Assembly: GCA_018714405.1 (NCBI GenBank)
Contig: DVNM01000035.1
Location: forward strand, 1 to 55,158
Length of the DNA: 55,158 nt
Reading direction: 5' to 3'
From: Scybalenecus merdavium
GTDB lineage: Bacteria > Bacillota > Clostridia > Oscillospirales > Acutalibacteraceae
Below are positions 33,313 through 42,024 of this stretch, in pieces (positions within the stretch are counted from its first letter, which is position 1; each line of letters opens with the position of its first letter). Below the pieces are notes generated by a model. The model saw only the letters and a program-made list of their open reading frames with translations, had not been told where the DNA came from and did no database searches. The translations under genes were made by a program, and so were the position numbers.

Positions 33313-33350
33313 AACCGCTGCATTTTACGATTGCAAAATGCAGCGGTTTT
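33313..33350. terminator. Bidirectional terminator
   Basis: 14-bp stem (33313-33326 / 33335-33348) then T-run, between the convergent GH20 and CoA-disulfide reductase genes. Confidence 0.85.
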
Positions 33351-33380
33351 TATGATAAAAAACACTTCTTCATAAACACT

Positions 33381-35048
33381 TTACTGTGTTTGCAGTACCT
33401 GTTCGCGCTTGACACTGCGGTAAAGACGGATGCCCCCGGCAAGATTGTAACAGGTGTACCCGTTTCCCTGTAAAATACAGCAGGCAATATAACTTCTTTG
33501 GCCGCTGAAGCAGTGCACATAGACCGGCTTATCCTTCGGCAGCGCATCCAGGTGCCCGCGCAGCGCATCAAGCGGAATGTTCATAAAGCCGTCGATGGCG
33601 TCGGCGGCCGCCTCCGTCTTTGTACGCACATCGAGAAGCGTTACGCTGCCGTCGCGCGGCAAGGCGTCCACATCGTGCCAGTAAAATTGCTGCAGCCGGC
33701 CGGAACGGACATTGTCACCGATAAACCCAAGGTAATTGACCGGGTCCTTTGCGCTGGAAAACGGCGGCGCATAGCTGAGTTCCAGCTCGGTAAGGTCAGT
33801 AATACCCGCACCAAAACGCATGGCAGCCGACAGCACATCCATGCGCTTATCGACCCCGTCAAAGCCCACGATCTGCGCGCCCAAAAGCCGGCCGCTTTCC
33901 TTTTCCCACAGCACTTTGATTGACATATTCGTCGAACCGGGGTAATATGTTGCATGGGAGGACGGGTAAGTATACGTTTTGTCGTATGCAATGCCGGCCG
34001 CAGCCGCGGTCTTTTCATTTAACCCTACACTGGCCGCCGTCAGGTCAAAAAAGCGCATGATGGCCGTGCCCTGCGTGCCGTGGTAAGCGGAGGAGATACC
34101 GCAGATGTTGTCGGCCGCGATCCTGCCCTGGCGGTTGGCCGGGCCGGCCAGGGGCACAAACGTCTCCTGCCCGGTGTAAAAATTTTTGACTGTGACCGCA
34201 TCGCCGACGGCATAAATATCCGCCTCGCTCGTGTGCATCGCCTCGTCGACAACAATCTGTCCGCGTTCGTTCAGCTGCAATCCGGCTGCGGCTGCAAGCG
34301 CGCTTTCCGGGCGGACGCCGACCGAAAGCAAAATCAGATCAGCCGTCACCTTCTGCGCACCGACCCGGGCCGCAAGGCGGCCGTCCGGCTGTTTTTCAAT
34401 GGCGCTTACCCCGCTGTTCAGAAGCAGGCGCACACCCTTTTGGCGCACATACTGCTGCACATCGGCCGCCATATCCGCATCGAACGGCGCGATCAGGTGG
34501 TCGGCCATTTCAGCCACTGTGACCGAAAGCCCGGCGCGCAGCAGATTTTCGGCCATTTCAAGGCCAATGTACCCGCCGCCGACGATCAGCGCCGACTTTG
34601 CGGCGCGGCTTTCCATATAGGCGCGGATGGCATCCGTATCCGGAATGTTGCGCAGGGTAAAAACACCCTCCAGCTCCGCCCCGGGGATCGGCGGACGCAC
34701 GGGGCTTGCGCCCGGCGAGAGGATCAGCTTATCATAGCTTTCAAGCGTTTCCCCGCCGCTTTCCAGGTCGCGCAACGTGACCGTTTTGGCCGCCGGGTCG
34801 ATTTTCACAGCCTCGCAGCGCACGCGCACATCTATATTAAAACGCGTTAGAAAGCTCTGCGGCGTCTGCAGCGTCAGCGCAGAGCGGTCGCGGATCTCGC
34901 CGCCGATATAATACGGCAGACCGCAGTTGGCAAACGAAACGTAAGGCCCGCGCTCCACCACAATGATCTTAGCCTGTTCATTCAAACGGCGCAGTCTGGC
35001 TGCGGCGGACGCACCGCCGGCCACGCCGCCGATAATCACAACTTTCAT
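33381..35048 (-). CDS. CoA-disulfide reductase with C-terminal rhodanese domain
   Basis: 555 residues from the ATG at 35048. Two nucleotide-binding folds are clear: FAD at VVIIGGVAGGASAAARLRR and NAD(P)H at SALIVGGGYIGLEMAENL. Cys42 in SFANCGLPYY is the redox-active cysteine of the CoA-disulfide reductase/NADH oxidase group. From about residue 460 a rhodanese-like domain follows, with active-site Cys513 in VHCFSGQRS. This fusion (CoADR-RHD) is known to reduce CoA disulfides or polysulfides. It is divergent from the Crp/Fnr gene (27 bases apart), and thioredoxin lies just beyond, so the three genes look like a thiol-redox module. Confidence 0.9.
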   Translation of the reverse strand: MKVVIIGGVAGGASAAARLRRLNEQAKIIVVERGPYVSFANCGLPYYIGGEIRDRSALTLQTPQSFLTRFNIDVRVRCEAVKIDPAAKTVTLRDLESGGETLESYDKLILSPGASPVRPPIPGAELEGVFTLRNIPDTDAIRAYMESRAAKSALIVGGGYIGLEMAENLLRAGLSVTVAEMADHLIAPFDADMAADVQQYVRQKGVRLLLNSGVSAIEKQPDGRLAARVGAQKVTADLILLSVGVRPESALAAAAGLQLNERGQIVVDEAMHTSEADIYAVGDAVTVKNFYTGQETFVPLAGPANRQGRIAADNICGISSAYHGTQGTAIMRFFDLTAASVGLNEKTAAAAGIAYDKTYTYPSSHATYYPGSTNMSIKVLWEKESGRLLGAQIVGFDGVDKRMDVLSAAMRFGAGITDLTELELSYAPPFSSAKDPVNYLGFIGDNVRSGRLQQFYWHDVDALPRDGSVTLLDVRTKTEAAADAIDGFMNIPLDALRGHLDALPKDKPVYVHCFSGQRSYIACCILQGNGYTCYNLAGGIRLYRSVKREQVLQTQ

Positions 35049-35075
35049 AAAGTCACCTCCGAAAGGAATAAGTCT

Positions 35076-35765
35076 ATGGACAAAAAGATTTCTGCACCCT
35101 CTATAACCGAAGCGCTGCAAAGCGGTTTCCCGTTCTGGCAGAAGCTGCAGGAAAGCGAACGCCAAAAGCTGGCGGCCGGCACCGTTGCCAAGCATTTTCA
35201 AAAGGGCGAAAATGTGCACGGCGCAGACGGGCGCTGTACCGGCGCCATACTGGTGCAAAGCGGCGCCATTCGCGTTTACATTATGTCGCAGGAGGGACGC
35301 GAGATCACGCTGTACCGCCTGCAAAAAGGGGACGTGTGCGTGCTGTCGGCCTCCTGCGTGCTGCAGTGCATTACTTTTGACGTGCTGGCAGACGCGGAAA
35401 CAGCGGCAGACTGCCTGGTCATTCCGGGCGCACTTTTCAAAAATGTGACCGATGCAAACGTGTGGGCCAAAAACTACATGCTGGAAACGGCCGTAAAGCG
35501 CTTTTCCGACGTAATGTGGGTGATGCAGCAGATTTTGTTTTTCAGTCTGGACAAACGCATTGCCATTTTTCTGGCAAACGAACTGCAAAAAAGCGGCAGC
35601 CCGACGCTGCACCTGACCAAAGAGCAGATCGCGCGCGACACCGGCTCGGCCCGCGAGGCCGTTTCCCGGATGCTGAAATATTTTGCTGGAGAAGGCATTT
35701 TGACCTCCGGCCGCGGCCGGATCACCATAACAGACCCGGAAAAATTAAAACGATTAACCGTTTAG
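35076..35765 (+). CDS. Crp/Fnr family transcriptional regulator
   Basis: 229 residues, ATG at 35076 after GAAAGGAA. An N-terminal cyclic-nucleotide-like sensor fold (to about 125) and a C-terminal winged helix (KEQIARDTGSAREAVSRML) identify the family. The sensor part holds several cysteines (CVLSASCVLQC) but not an FNR-type N-terminal cluster, so it may sense thiol state or a small molecule instead of oxygen through 4Fe-4S. Its 3' end overlaps the convergent trx gene by 12 bases. A matching binding site at -41 of the trx promoter makes trx a likely target. Confidence 0.88.
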   Translation: MDKKISAPSITEALQSGFPFWQKLQESERQKLAAGTVAKHFQKGENVHGADGRCTGAILVQSGAIRVYIMSQEGREITLYRLQKGDVCVLSASCVLQCITFDVLADAETAADCLVIPGALFKNVTDANVWAKNYMLETAVKRFSDVMWVMQQILFFSLDKRIAIFLANELQKSGSPTLHLTKEQIARDTGSAREAVSRMLKYFAGEGILTSGRGRITITDPEKLKRLTV

Positions 35766-36065
35766 CATGGCCAAAATGTCGCTTTTCGGCCTTACGCCGA
35801 CCGCCTGGTTCACGGCACGGCCGTCGCGCATCACGACCAGAGTGGGGATGCTGGCAATGCCGAAAGTCTGCGCGATCTCTGGTTCATCGTCCACATTGAC
35901 CTTGCAGACCTTTATATCCGGCCGTTCGGAAGCGATCTCATCGATCACAGGCGAGAGCATGCGGCACGGGCCGCACCAGGCTGCCCAGAAATCTAAAAGG
36001 ACCGTGGTGTGCGCCTGCAGCACCTCGTCGTTAAAATTGGTTTTGGTAATATGTTTTACAGACAT
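35754..36065 (-). CDS. trxA: Thioredoxin
   Basis: 103 residues, ATG at 36065 with GAAAGGAAG upstream. The active site is WAAWCGPCRM and the cis-proline loop is SIPTLVV, all as in classical thioredoxin. It reduces protein disulfides in the cytoplasm. Its last codons overlap the Crp/Fnr gene tail-to-tail. Its promoter (TATAAT at 36122-36127) carries a Crp/Fnr-type palindrome. Confidence 0.95.
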   Translation of the reverse strand: MSVKHITKTNFNDEVLQAHTTVLLDFWAAWCGPCRMLSPVIDEIASERPDIKVCKVNVDDEPEIAQTFGIASIPTLVVMRDGRAVNQAVGVRPKSDILAMLNG

Positions 36066-36121
36066 GTAAATCTTCCTTTCTGAAATAGATGGTTGAAAAG
36101 GCGTTTCCCTTTTCTGACTCT

Positions 36122-36163
36122 ATTATAACCCAAAGCGCAGACCGTTTCTGTGACAAAGTCACA
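36122..36163 (-). promoter_or_regulatory. trx promoter with Crp/Fnr-type site near -41
   Basis: Minus-strand -10 TATAAT at 36122-36127; no good -35 hexamer. The palindrome TGTGAC-AAA-GTCACA (36149-36163) is centred about 40.5 bases upstream of the predicted start near 36115, the position of a class II activator that replaces a -35 element. Confidence 0.68.
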
Positions 36164-36180
36164 AAAACGAAAATATTTTA

Positions 36181-36209
36181 AAAAAAGACGGCTTTTGCCG
36201 TCTTTTTTT
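36181..36209. terminator. Hairpin terminator
   Basis: AAAAAAGACGGC (36181-36192), TTTT, GCCGTCTTTTTT (36197-36208). It sits upstream of trx, insulating it from the surface-protein gene that reads toward it. Confidence 0.75.
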
Positions 36210-36530
36210 CGCACTTTTCCGCAGGAAGATAGATATAAATTCGACGACTTCATTCAAACCGCCCGATTCCACTGCAAAAAACAGTTTCAGTTGCAGGTTG
36301 TACAAAGGGATTTTTCCTTTGGGAGTTTTGAATTGAATCACACTTACCAAAATAATAATAAATCTCCGTATATCATATTTGTGAACATTTCTATTCATAT
36401 TTAAACAAATTCGTAAAAATAGGTTACCGTTTGTTTTTATAATATAAAAGCATTATGATTTCTTTTAACATTCAAATTTACTATGATTAAACAAATTGTT
36501 GTGTATTAAATTCAATTTTACACAAGAAAG
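36210..36530. other. AT-rich intergenic stretch
   Basis: About 320 bases of low-GC sequence with short open frames lacking ribosome sites. Nothing supportable is seen. Confidence 0.4.
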
Positions 36531-36532
36531 GA

Positions 36533-36560
36533 TTCTTTTGAGGTTTAAACCTCAAAAGAA
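36533..36560 (-). terminator. 28-bp perfect palindrome after the surface-protein gene
   Basis: A 14-bp inverted repeat centred on GTTTAAAC, 28 bases after the stop at 36589 on the minus strand. The T-run is weak (TTTCTTG), so termination is likely but not certain. Confidence 0.6.
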
Positions 36561-36588
36561 CCCCTTATCGCAAAAAATTAACAAATAA

Positions 36589-39500
36589 CTAATCTATTAT
36601 TTTTATTAAAGGCGTAGGCACATTTTCATGACTAAATTGATCATATGGTACTTGAGAAGCAATAAGATAATATGACCCTGGCATATGTGGGCATGTCATT
36701 CCTCCAACAGATTCTAGACTGGGAATTTTTCCACTAGCTAACACAAACTGTAGCCGAGCGGAACTATAATCACCACTAAGGTCCACAAGTAGCCAAGTTT
36801 TTATATTGGTAATATCGTCTTCATAAATCTTTCCTGCTAAATTGGCAATCAATTGTGCAACATACGCCGGCGAATATGTGACTTTTATATAGTAGCCAAT
36901 AGGAAATGTATCTTCTTTTACAGAAACACAATATTTATCGAGCTTACCATCTTTTAATGTTGCTTTAAAGTCCACTATCGCTTGTTCATCGATATGAAGC
37001 ATACCTTCTTGCACTGTTGCACTGGAATCCAGTTGATAATATTCTTCCCGATTGCCTGCGATTTTTTCAAAACTATTTAACGCAGAATTCAAATACTCAT
37101 TACCATTATATTCTCCAAACATAAAATAATATTTTACATTTAAGTCATAAGATATGTTTTTACACAGTGTTTCGCCATACTTATCAAACCCCCAGGCCTT
37201 AAGTGGTAAAAACGGCACCATATCATCAGTATTTACAATATTGAAAATAGTCTGGTAATCAGATGCGTTAGGACTAGTAGTAGTATTAGGAGCCGCAAAT
37301 GTATAAACGTAAGGATCATAATTGAAATCATCTTCAAAATAAGCTCCCAATATATTTGCAATTGCCGCTCCTCGTGAATGGCCGGTTATAAATATACTTT
37401 TTTCTGCGTCAGAATCAATCGTTCCTTTGTTATTATCCAGATAACTATTAAAAGCATTTAATATTCTATTGGCGGTAACGTCAAAACCTTTGTGATTTTC
37501 TTTGTTTTTCCAATCTGGATGCTCACCAGTCCTCTTTTCATAGTTAGCTGTATTTGCACCAATATCAAAATTACTAGACCATTCCTCATTTTTTCCATTA
37601 GTTCCACGTACTACTAAGAAAAATACTTCACGTTTTTCTCCATTGTACGACACTAATTTATGTGCAATATATACTTCAGAAACATCATCCGAATCTACAG
37701 AATTCTGGGCACTATCCAAAAGAGAATATTTTTCAAAATCCGAAGCTTTAAAATTTTCACCATCATCCAAGCCAAATATTTTACCTAACGTAACACCGTT
37801 TTTAGATTTAGAGCTACCTTTAGCCCCACTATTTAATTCTAGCCAGCCATCACTATACATGTCTAACGAATATAAACTAGCTAATATAGCTAATCCTTGA
37901 TTATATACCTGGTTGTTTTCAAAAAACCAGCGATAATCCACTTTAAAAGAAGCTTCAGTGTCATAATCATGACCATCAGTAGAATATTTCACATCCGCTT
38001 CAAAGCGATTAGAAAGACGTGCACTTTTAGAGATTTCATCCTTATCATCAATACCGTCAAAATCTGTATCCGCAGTTGTCGGATCAGACAGCATCTGTAC
38101 ATACACGCGGTTAAGCGACGCATAGGCTGTTACGACCAGTTCTTCCCCATTTTTCAGATCATCGCCATCAAAATCATCATTTTTCTGCACATCATCATAA
38201 GAATAGCCTTTAAACGGATTATCTTTACCAGTACCGAGCAAAAGTGTGCCATCGCAAAGGAGCCTGGTAAAATAGTCCGAAATGCCATCATTATTTGAGT
38301 CGGTTTGATAATCAACGGTTTCCAAGGAAATTTCATTGTAAATGCCTAGCAGGACATCAGGTGTAGAAGCGAAATAATATTTGCCGCCTGTGCCTTCCGC
38401 AATCGAACGTAAAGTGCTTTCACGCACACCGCTGCCAAGACCAATCGTATAGATTGTAATACCATTATTGGCCGCAGTCTGCGTATACGATGTGCTGTAA
38501 GATCCGTCGCCGTCTGTCAAGAAAATAATATATTTGGCAGCATCTGTACGGTCATACGCATCGGAAGTGAACTGATTGATCGCCAAACTGATACCACTGC
38601 TTAAATTTGTGCCGCCGCTGTCATCAATCCGATCAATAGCGTTGTTTAAAGCTTCATGATCCGAAGTAAATGCCTGATAAAGTGACGCATAATTATCAAA
38701 ATCAATCACAGCTGCACGATCTTTATCGCCAAGTTTAGCAACAAACTGCTTAGCCGCTTCCAGACGCAGCTCATTGTAATCGTTAGAAGACATACTGCCG
38801 GAAGAATCGATTACAAACACAACGTCTAATCCACTAAACTCTTCTTCGTAATTCGGCGGCTTGATTTCCGTGTTCCACACCTGGTCAAATTCTGTTTTAT
38901 TCAGCAAAATATATGTAGAAAAATGTGTGACTTTTGTAGACGCCACATTGCCGGAAACGGTTGTAGCCAATTCTTCAAACATTTGGGTCTCTTCATTCCA
39001 ATAATAGATAGCCGGAACGAAAGACAGATCTGTCAACAAAGATTCGTCAAACGTAAAGGAAATCGTCGCCTCTTCAAATGAACCGTTCACAGAAAAATCA
39101 AACGCCGAACCTATGTAACCGGGCACTGTTTCATCTATAAACAATTCCTGATCTGTTTCTTCTACTTGAACCGTAGACGCCTGTTCACCGGAGACCTGCA
39201 AAGTTACGCTTGCTTTAATATTTTCAGCTTCACTGCTTACAGAAACGTCAAAATGTGCATTCGGTGTCAACGGATCATAGCCATGAGAAACTTCCCAACC
39301 ATCTGTCGCACCATCGCCGTCTGTGTCTTCGTTCGTGGGATCGGTACTATATGTGTATTGTTCCTCATAATCTGTCAGGCCGTCTGTGTCTGTATCCTGT
39401 TGTGTAGGATCAGTGCCCAGTTTGATTTCCTCCAAATTAGTCAGGCCATCACCATCCGCATCTTCGTCGCCGTCCCAAACACCGTCACTATCTGTATCAG

Positions 39501-40332
39501 TCAATGTCGGATCTGTACCAATTTGAAGTTCTTCAGAATCGGTTAAACCATCGCCGTCCGTGTCGCTTTTATTCGGATCTGTGCCCAAAGCCTGCTCAAT
39601 AATATCCGAAACGCCATCAGAATCACTGTCTTTTTCCATATCGATTTCCGACACAGGAACATAAGCGACCTGCGCACATAAAGTAAGCTCTTCGCCCGCC
39701 ACAGTTACCTGCGTTTCTACACTGATATTTTTTTGACTGGAATCTGCTGCATATGCCTGCCCAACAACAAAGGCTGTAGTGGAACCAGCTATCACCACAC
39801 TTAAAGCAATAGACAGAGCTTTTGTACGCTTATCTTTTTTCAACCTTAATAAAACAACAAGAAGTACGCCGGCAACTGCAAATACAGCAATGCCCAAAAC
39901 AATATTTGCTGTTTGACCAGTTAACGGCGATGTCCCTTTTCCAGGAATGTCATTATTTTTTTCGTCGTCATTAGCATTTCCCGCCGCAACTTCAGCAAAA
40001 TCGGTGTCGGCTCCATAAACGACTTCAAAACTTACATAGTCATTTGCAGCAATGGACTCAATTTCTTTTGTATCTGTTGAGCCATCAGCCAATTCATAGC
40101 CATCAGGAACAAGGTGTTTTAACGACACATTACTGACCGGCTGTTCATTCGTATTGAGAACAACCAGCGTCGCCGTGATCTGCTCATCCTGCTCATAAGC
40201 CGTTTTATCTGTTACAAGTGTAACTTCTAAACCATCTTGTGAAACGGACGCTGCAAATGCCGGAATTGTGCTTATCCCAAAGCAAAGCACCAACGTAAAC
40301 AGCACAATGAACAGTTTTTGAATTTTTCGCAT
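36589..40332 (-). CDS. Large surface protein: internal SPLTG/TM unit, TSP3 repeats, VWA domain, lipase-3-like domain
   Basis: 1247 residues from the ATG at 40332 (AAGGAGG upstream). Order: signal peptide 1-28 (ending AFA-A), a beta-rich domain to about 110, then SPLTG (135-139), helix 143-163, KKDKR, second helix 172-192 ending AYA-A. Thrombospondin type 3 calcium-binding repeats (DTDGDGLTD and variants) cover about 235-355. A von Willebrand A domain starts near 501 with MIDAS DSSGS (509-513). A second TSP3 patch follows, and the C-terminal third is a lipase class 3-like alpha/beta hydrolase with the nucleophile elbow ITGHSRG near 980 and Asp in VNTDDMVPF. It is exported and likely membrane-held. 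Its composition is more AT-rich than its neighbours. The fused ester hydrolase is predicted; substrate unknown. Confidence 0.85.
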   Translation of the reverse strand: MRKIQKLFIVLFTLVLCFGISTIPAFAASVSQDGLEVTLVTDKTAYEQDEQITATLVVLNTNEQPVSNVSLKHLVPDGYELADGSTDTKEIESIAANDYVSFEVVYGADTDFAEVAAGNANDDEKNNDIPGKGTSPLTGQTANIVLGIAVFAVAGVLLVVLLRLKKDKRTKALSIALSVVIAGSTTAFVVGQAYAADSSQKNISVETQVTVAGEELTLCAQVAYVPVSEIDMEKDSDSDGVSDIIEQALGTDPNKSDTDGDGLTDSEELQIGTDPTLTDTDSDGVWDGDEDADGDGLTNLEEIKLGTDPTQQDTDTDGLTDYEEQYTYSTDPTNEDTDGDGATDGWEVSHGYDPLTPNAHFDVSVSSEAENIKASVTLQVSGEQASTVQVEETDQELFIDETVPGYIGSAFDFSVNGSFEEATISFTFDESLLTDLSFVPAIYYWNEETQMFEELATTVSGNVASTKVTHFSTYILLNKTEFDQVWNTEIKPPNYEEEFSGLDVVFVIDSSGSMSSNDYNELRLEAAKQFVAKLGDKDRAAVIDFDNYASLYQAFTSDHEALNNAIDRIDDSGGTNLSSGISLAINQFTSDAYDRTDAAKYIIFLTDGDGSYSTSYTQTAANNGITIYTIGLGSGVRESTLRSIAEGTGGKYYFASTPDVLLGIYNEISLETVDYQTDSNNDGISDYFTRLLCDGTLLLGTGKDNPFKGYSYDDVQKNDDFDGDDLKNGEELVVTAYASLNRVYVQMLSDPTTADTDFDGIDDKDEISKSARLSNRFEADVKYSTDGHDYDTEASFKVDYRWFFENNQVYNQGLAILASLYSLDMYSDGWLELNSGAKGSSKSKNGVTLGKIFGLDDGENFKASDFEKYSLLDSAQNSVDSDDVSEVYIAHKLVSYNGEKREVFFLVVRGTNGKNEEWSSNFDIGANTANYEKRTGEHPDWKNKENHKGFDVTANRILNAFNSYLDNNKGTIDSDAEKSIFITGHSRGAAIANILGAYFEDDFNYDPYVYTFAAPNTTTSPNASDYQTIFNIVNTDDMVPFLPLKAWGFDKYGETLCKNISYDLNVKYYFMFGEYNGNEYLNSALNSFEKIAGNREEYYQLDSSATVQEGMLHIDEQAIVDFKATLKDGKLDKYCVSVKEDTFPIGYYIKVTYSPAYVAQLIANLAGKIYEDDITNIKTWLLVDLSGDYSSARLQFVLASGKIPSLESVGGMTCPHMPGSYYLIASQVPYDQFSHENVPTPLIKIID

Positions 40333-40361
40333 ATGTATGCCTCCTTTAATTAAATTTTGCA

Positions 40362-40412
40362 AATCAAAAATTTTGATTCACATTAAAAGTTGCATCCGAA
40401 TCCGAAACGGAT
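40362..40412. repeat. Two palindromes in the surface-protein leader
   Basis: AATCAAAA-A-TTTTGATT (40362-40378) and ATCCG-AAA-CGGAT (40400-40412) lie between the promoter and the ribosome site; they could be operators or RNA hairpins. Confidence 0.45.
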
Positions 40413-40430
40413 ATCGAAAACCTCACTTTG

Positions 40431-40459
40431 ATTATAGGGAGACCAATTATCTTCGTCAA
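40431..40459 (-). promoter_or_regulatory. Promoter of the surface-protein gene
   Basis: Minus strand TTGACG (40454-40459), 17 bases, TATAAT (40431-40436); leader of about 90 bases. Confidence 0.75.
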
Positions 40460-40538
40460 TACGCCAACAGTATATACATTAAAAAATAAACAAAAAAAGT
40501 GGTCTTGGTAACAAAAAATCTTCTTTTGGTTACAATAA

Positions 40539-40584
40539 CACAATTTCCCGCCCGCACGGTTTATCGTGCGGGCGGGAAATTGTG
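40539..40584 (-). terminator. 20-bp perfect inverted repeat, likely terminator
   Basis: CACAATTTCCCGCCCGCACG and its exact complement flank a 6-base loop, 50 bases after the stop at 40634. No good T-run follows, so it may instead be an mRNA-protecting hairpin. Confidence 0.6.
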
Positions 40585-40633
40585 TCGCCTTCTGTCAAGC
40601 GGGCATATTTTAAATAAGATAAACGCATAAACC

Positions 40634-41308
40634 TTATGCTTTGGATTTGGTTCTGGCCGTTTCGGCGCTGCCGGTATCTACAAAGTACCAGTTATTGAAC
40701 CGCTTTTGCATTTTCTCATCCGTATAGCGGCGATCCAGAAAACGGAAAAGCCGCCCTTTCGCCGGCACACCCCAGTGGCGCCGGCTCCAGCGGTACAGCA
40801 CAATGCTGGTAAACACCGTGTCGACTGCCAAAAATGCGGCGAGCGCCAGGCTAAGGTACCACCAAAACGGGCTGCCAAACCGAAACAGAAGCCGGTTGAG
40901 AGACGGCGCCAAAAGCTGGAACAAGCTGCCGCACAGACCCCAGACAAAAGTCATTTTCAAATTGACAAAGCCCTTGAAATTCAAAAAAGAATCGGAATAA
41001 TCCCAGGCGCGCATGCCAAGCCCATAGTACACCAGCGCACCGCCGGCACATTCCACGACCGTACCCGTGATGCCGAAAGCAAAAAAGCGCACCAACAAAT
41101 TATATTCCATGAACAATAGCGCCCCCACATAGCAGCCCACACAGCCAAAGCTGTAAATGGTGCAAAGCGGCGACCACAAAAGCGTTGTGTGCGTCTGCCA
41201 AAAGCCGTAGCGGTACCGCCACCAGGCGCCTTCCATCAAGACCCCCAGCAGACCGCCGACGACAAACAGCCATACGCAGACCTGAAACAAACCATGATGT
41301 ATAGTCAT
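40634..41308 (-). CDS. PF06541-type membrane protein (putative ABC-transporter type IV)
   Basis: 224 residues, ATG at 41308 with GGGGAGA upstream. Six or so hydrophobic segments (VCVWLFVVGGLLGVLME, FGCVGCYVGALLFM, YLSLALAAFLAVDTVF among them) with conserved Trp/Tyr near the start (GAWWRYRYGFW). The pattern, GGLLGVLMEG plus TVVECAGG, is that of the family once called putative ABC-transporter type IV; no ATP-binding partner is adjacent and transport has not been shown. The cytoplasmic tail is basic. Monocistronic. Confidence 0.75.
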   Translation of the reverse strand: MTIHHGLFQVCVWLFVVGGLLGVLMEGAWWRYRYGFWQTHTTLLWSPLCTIYSFGCVGCYVGALLFMEYNLLVRFFAFGITGTVVECAGGALVYYGLGMRAWDYSDSFLNFKGFVNLKMTFVWGLCGSLFQLLAPSLNRLLFRFGSPFWWYLSLALAAFLAVDTVFTSIVLYRWSRRHWGVPAKGRLFRFLDRRYTDEKMQKRFNNWYFVDTGSAETARTKSKA

Positions 41309-41424
41309 AATGATCTCCCCAAATAAAATAAGACGAGCATTGTGTGCCTTTATTATATGCAGACTGTGTCACAATCTTGTTAAAATCTAATGACAGATTC
41401 ATGATTTTTCAACAGAATTTTACA

Positions 41425-41458
41425 AAAAATACCCGCACGCTACGGTGCGGGTATTTTT
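41425..41458. terminator. Terminator downstream of the flavodoxin gene
   Basis: AAAAATACCCGCAC (41425-41438) / GTGCGGGTATTTTT (41445-41458). Confidence 0.8.
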
Positions 41459-41553
41459 ATATTCAGCGGCAGAAAGATGTAGGTGTTTAAACAGCAAAGC
41501 TGTCCGAGAAAAGATGGCAAGTCTTAAAGAGGATTTCTGCCGGTGAAAGCAGA

Positions 41554-41979
41554 TCACGCCCCCAGCGCGCGGCCAAGTGCATTGCAAGCGGCAAGGGCCG
41601 CCTCATCCGGCGTTTCACAGCAGATGACACTGGGGCAGGCAAATACCGCGCCTGCATCGGCGCACGCCACTTCCCAGCTGCGCATCCACTCGCCGTCGCC
41701 CCAGCCGTAAGAGCCGAAAAGCGCGACCGAACGCCCGGAAAGGCCGGGCAAAACCGCCGCAAACATGGGGGCAAACTCCGTTTCCTCCAGCTGCTCGCAC
41801 CCCATGGACGGGCAGCCGAAGGCAAACGCATGGTAATCATTCAGCATATCTGCCGTAAATTCGCCGGGCGTCAGCACATCGGCCACGGCTCCGGCAGCAC
41901 GCACACCATCTGCAACGGCGTTCGCCATCTGCAAGGTGTTGCCCGTGCCGCTCCAGTACACAACAGCAACTTTTTTCAT
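41554..41979 (-). CDS. Flavodoxin
   Basis: 141 residues, ATG at 41979. The FMN phosphate loop WSGTGNTLQMA is near the start (9-19), and FGSYGWGDGEWM is the second flavin-contact loop. Short-chain flavodoxin, a one-electron carrier that replaces ferredoxin when iron is scarce. Together with the nearby DUF3793 gene and the ABC exporter pair it may belong to an iron-related neighbourhood; that link is inference. Confidence 0.9.
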   Translation of the reverse strand: MKKVAVVYWSGTGNTLQMANAVADGVRAAGAVADVLTPGEFTADMLNDYHAFAFGCPSMGCEQLEETEFAPMFAAVLPGLSGRSVALFGSYGWGDGEWMRSWEVACADAGAVFACPSVICCETPDEAALAACNALGRALGA

Positions 41980-42024
41980 AAGTATAACCTCGTTTCCAGC
42001 CGCCTGCTGCTGTGCACGGTGTGT

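Noticed and set aside
36159..36398. 79-codon basic frame on the minus strand after the surface protein
   Set aside because: No ribosome site, runs through a terminator hairpin, low-complexity AT-rich product.
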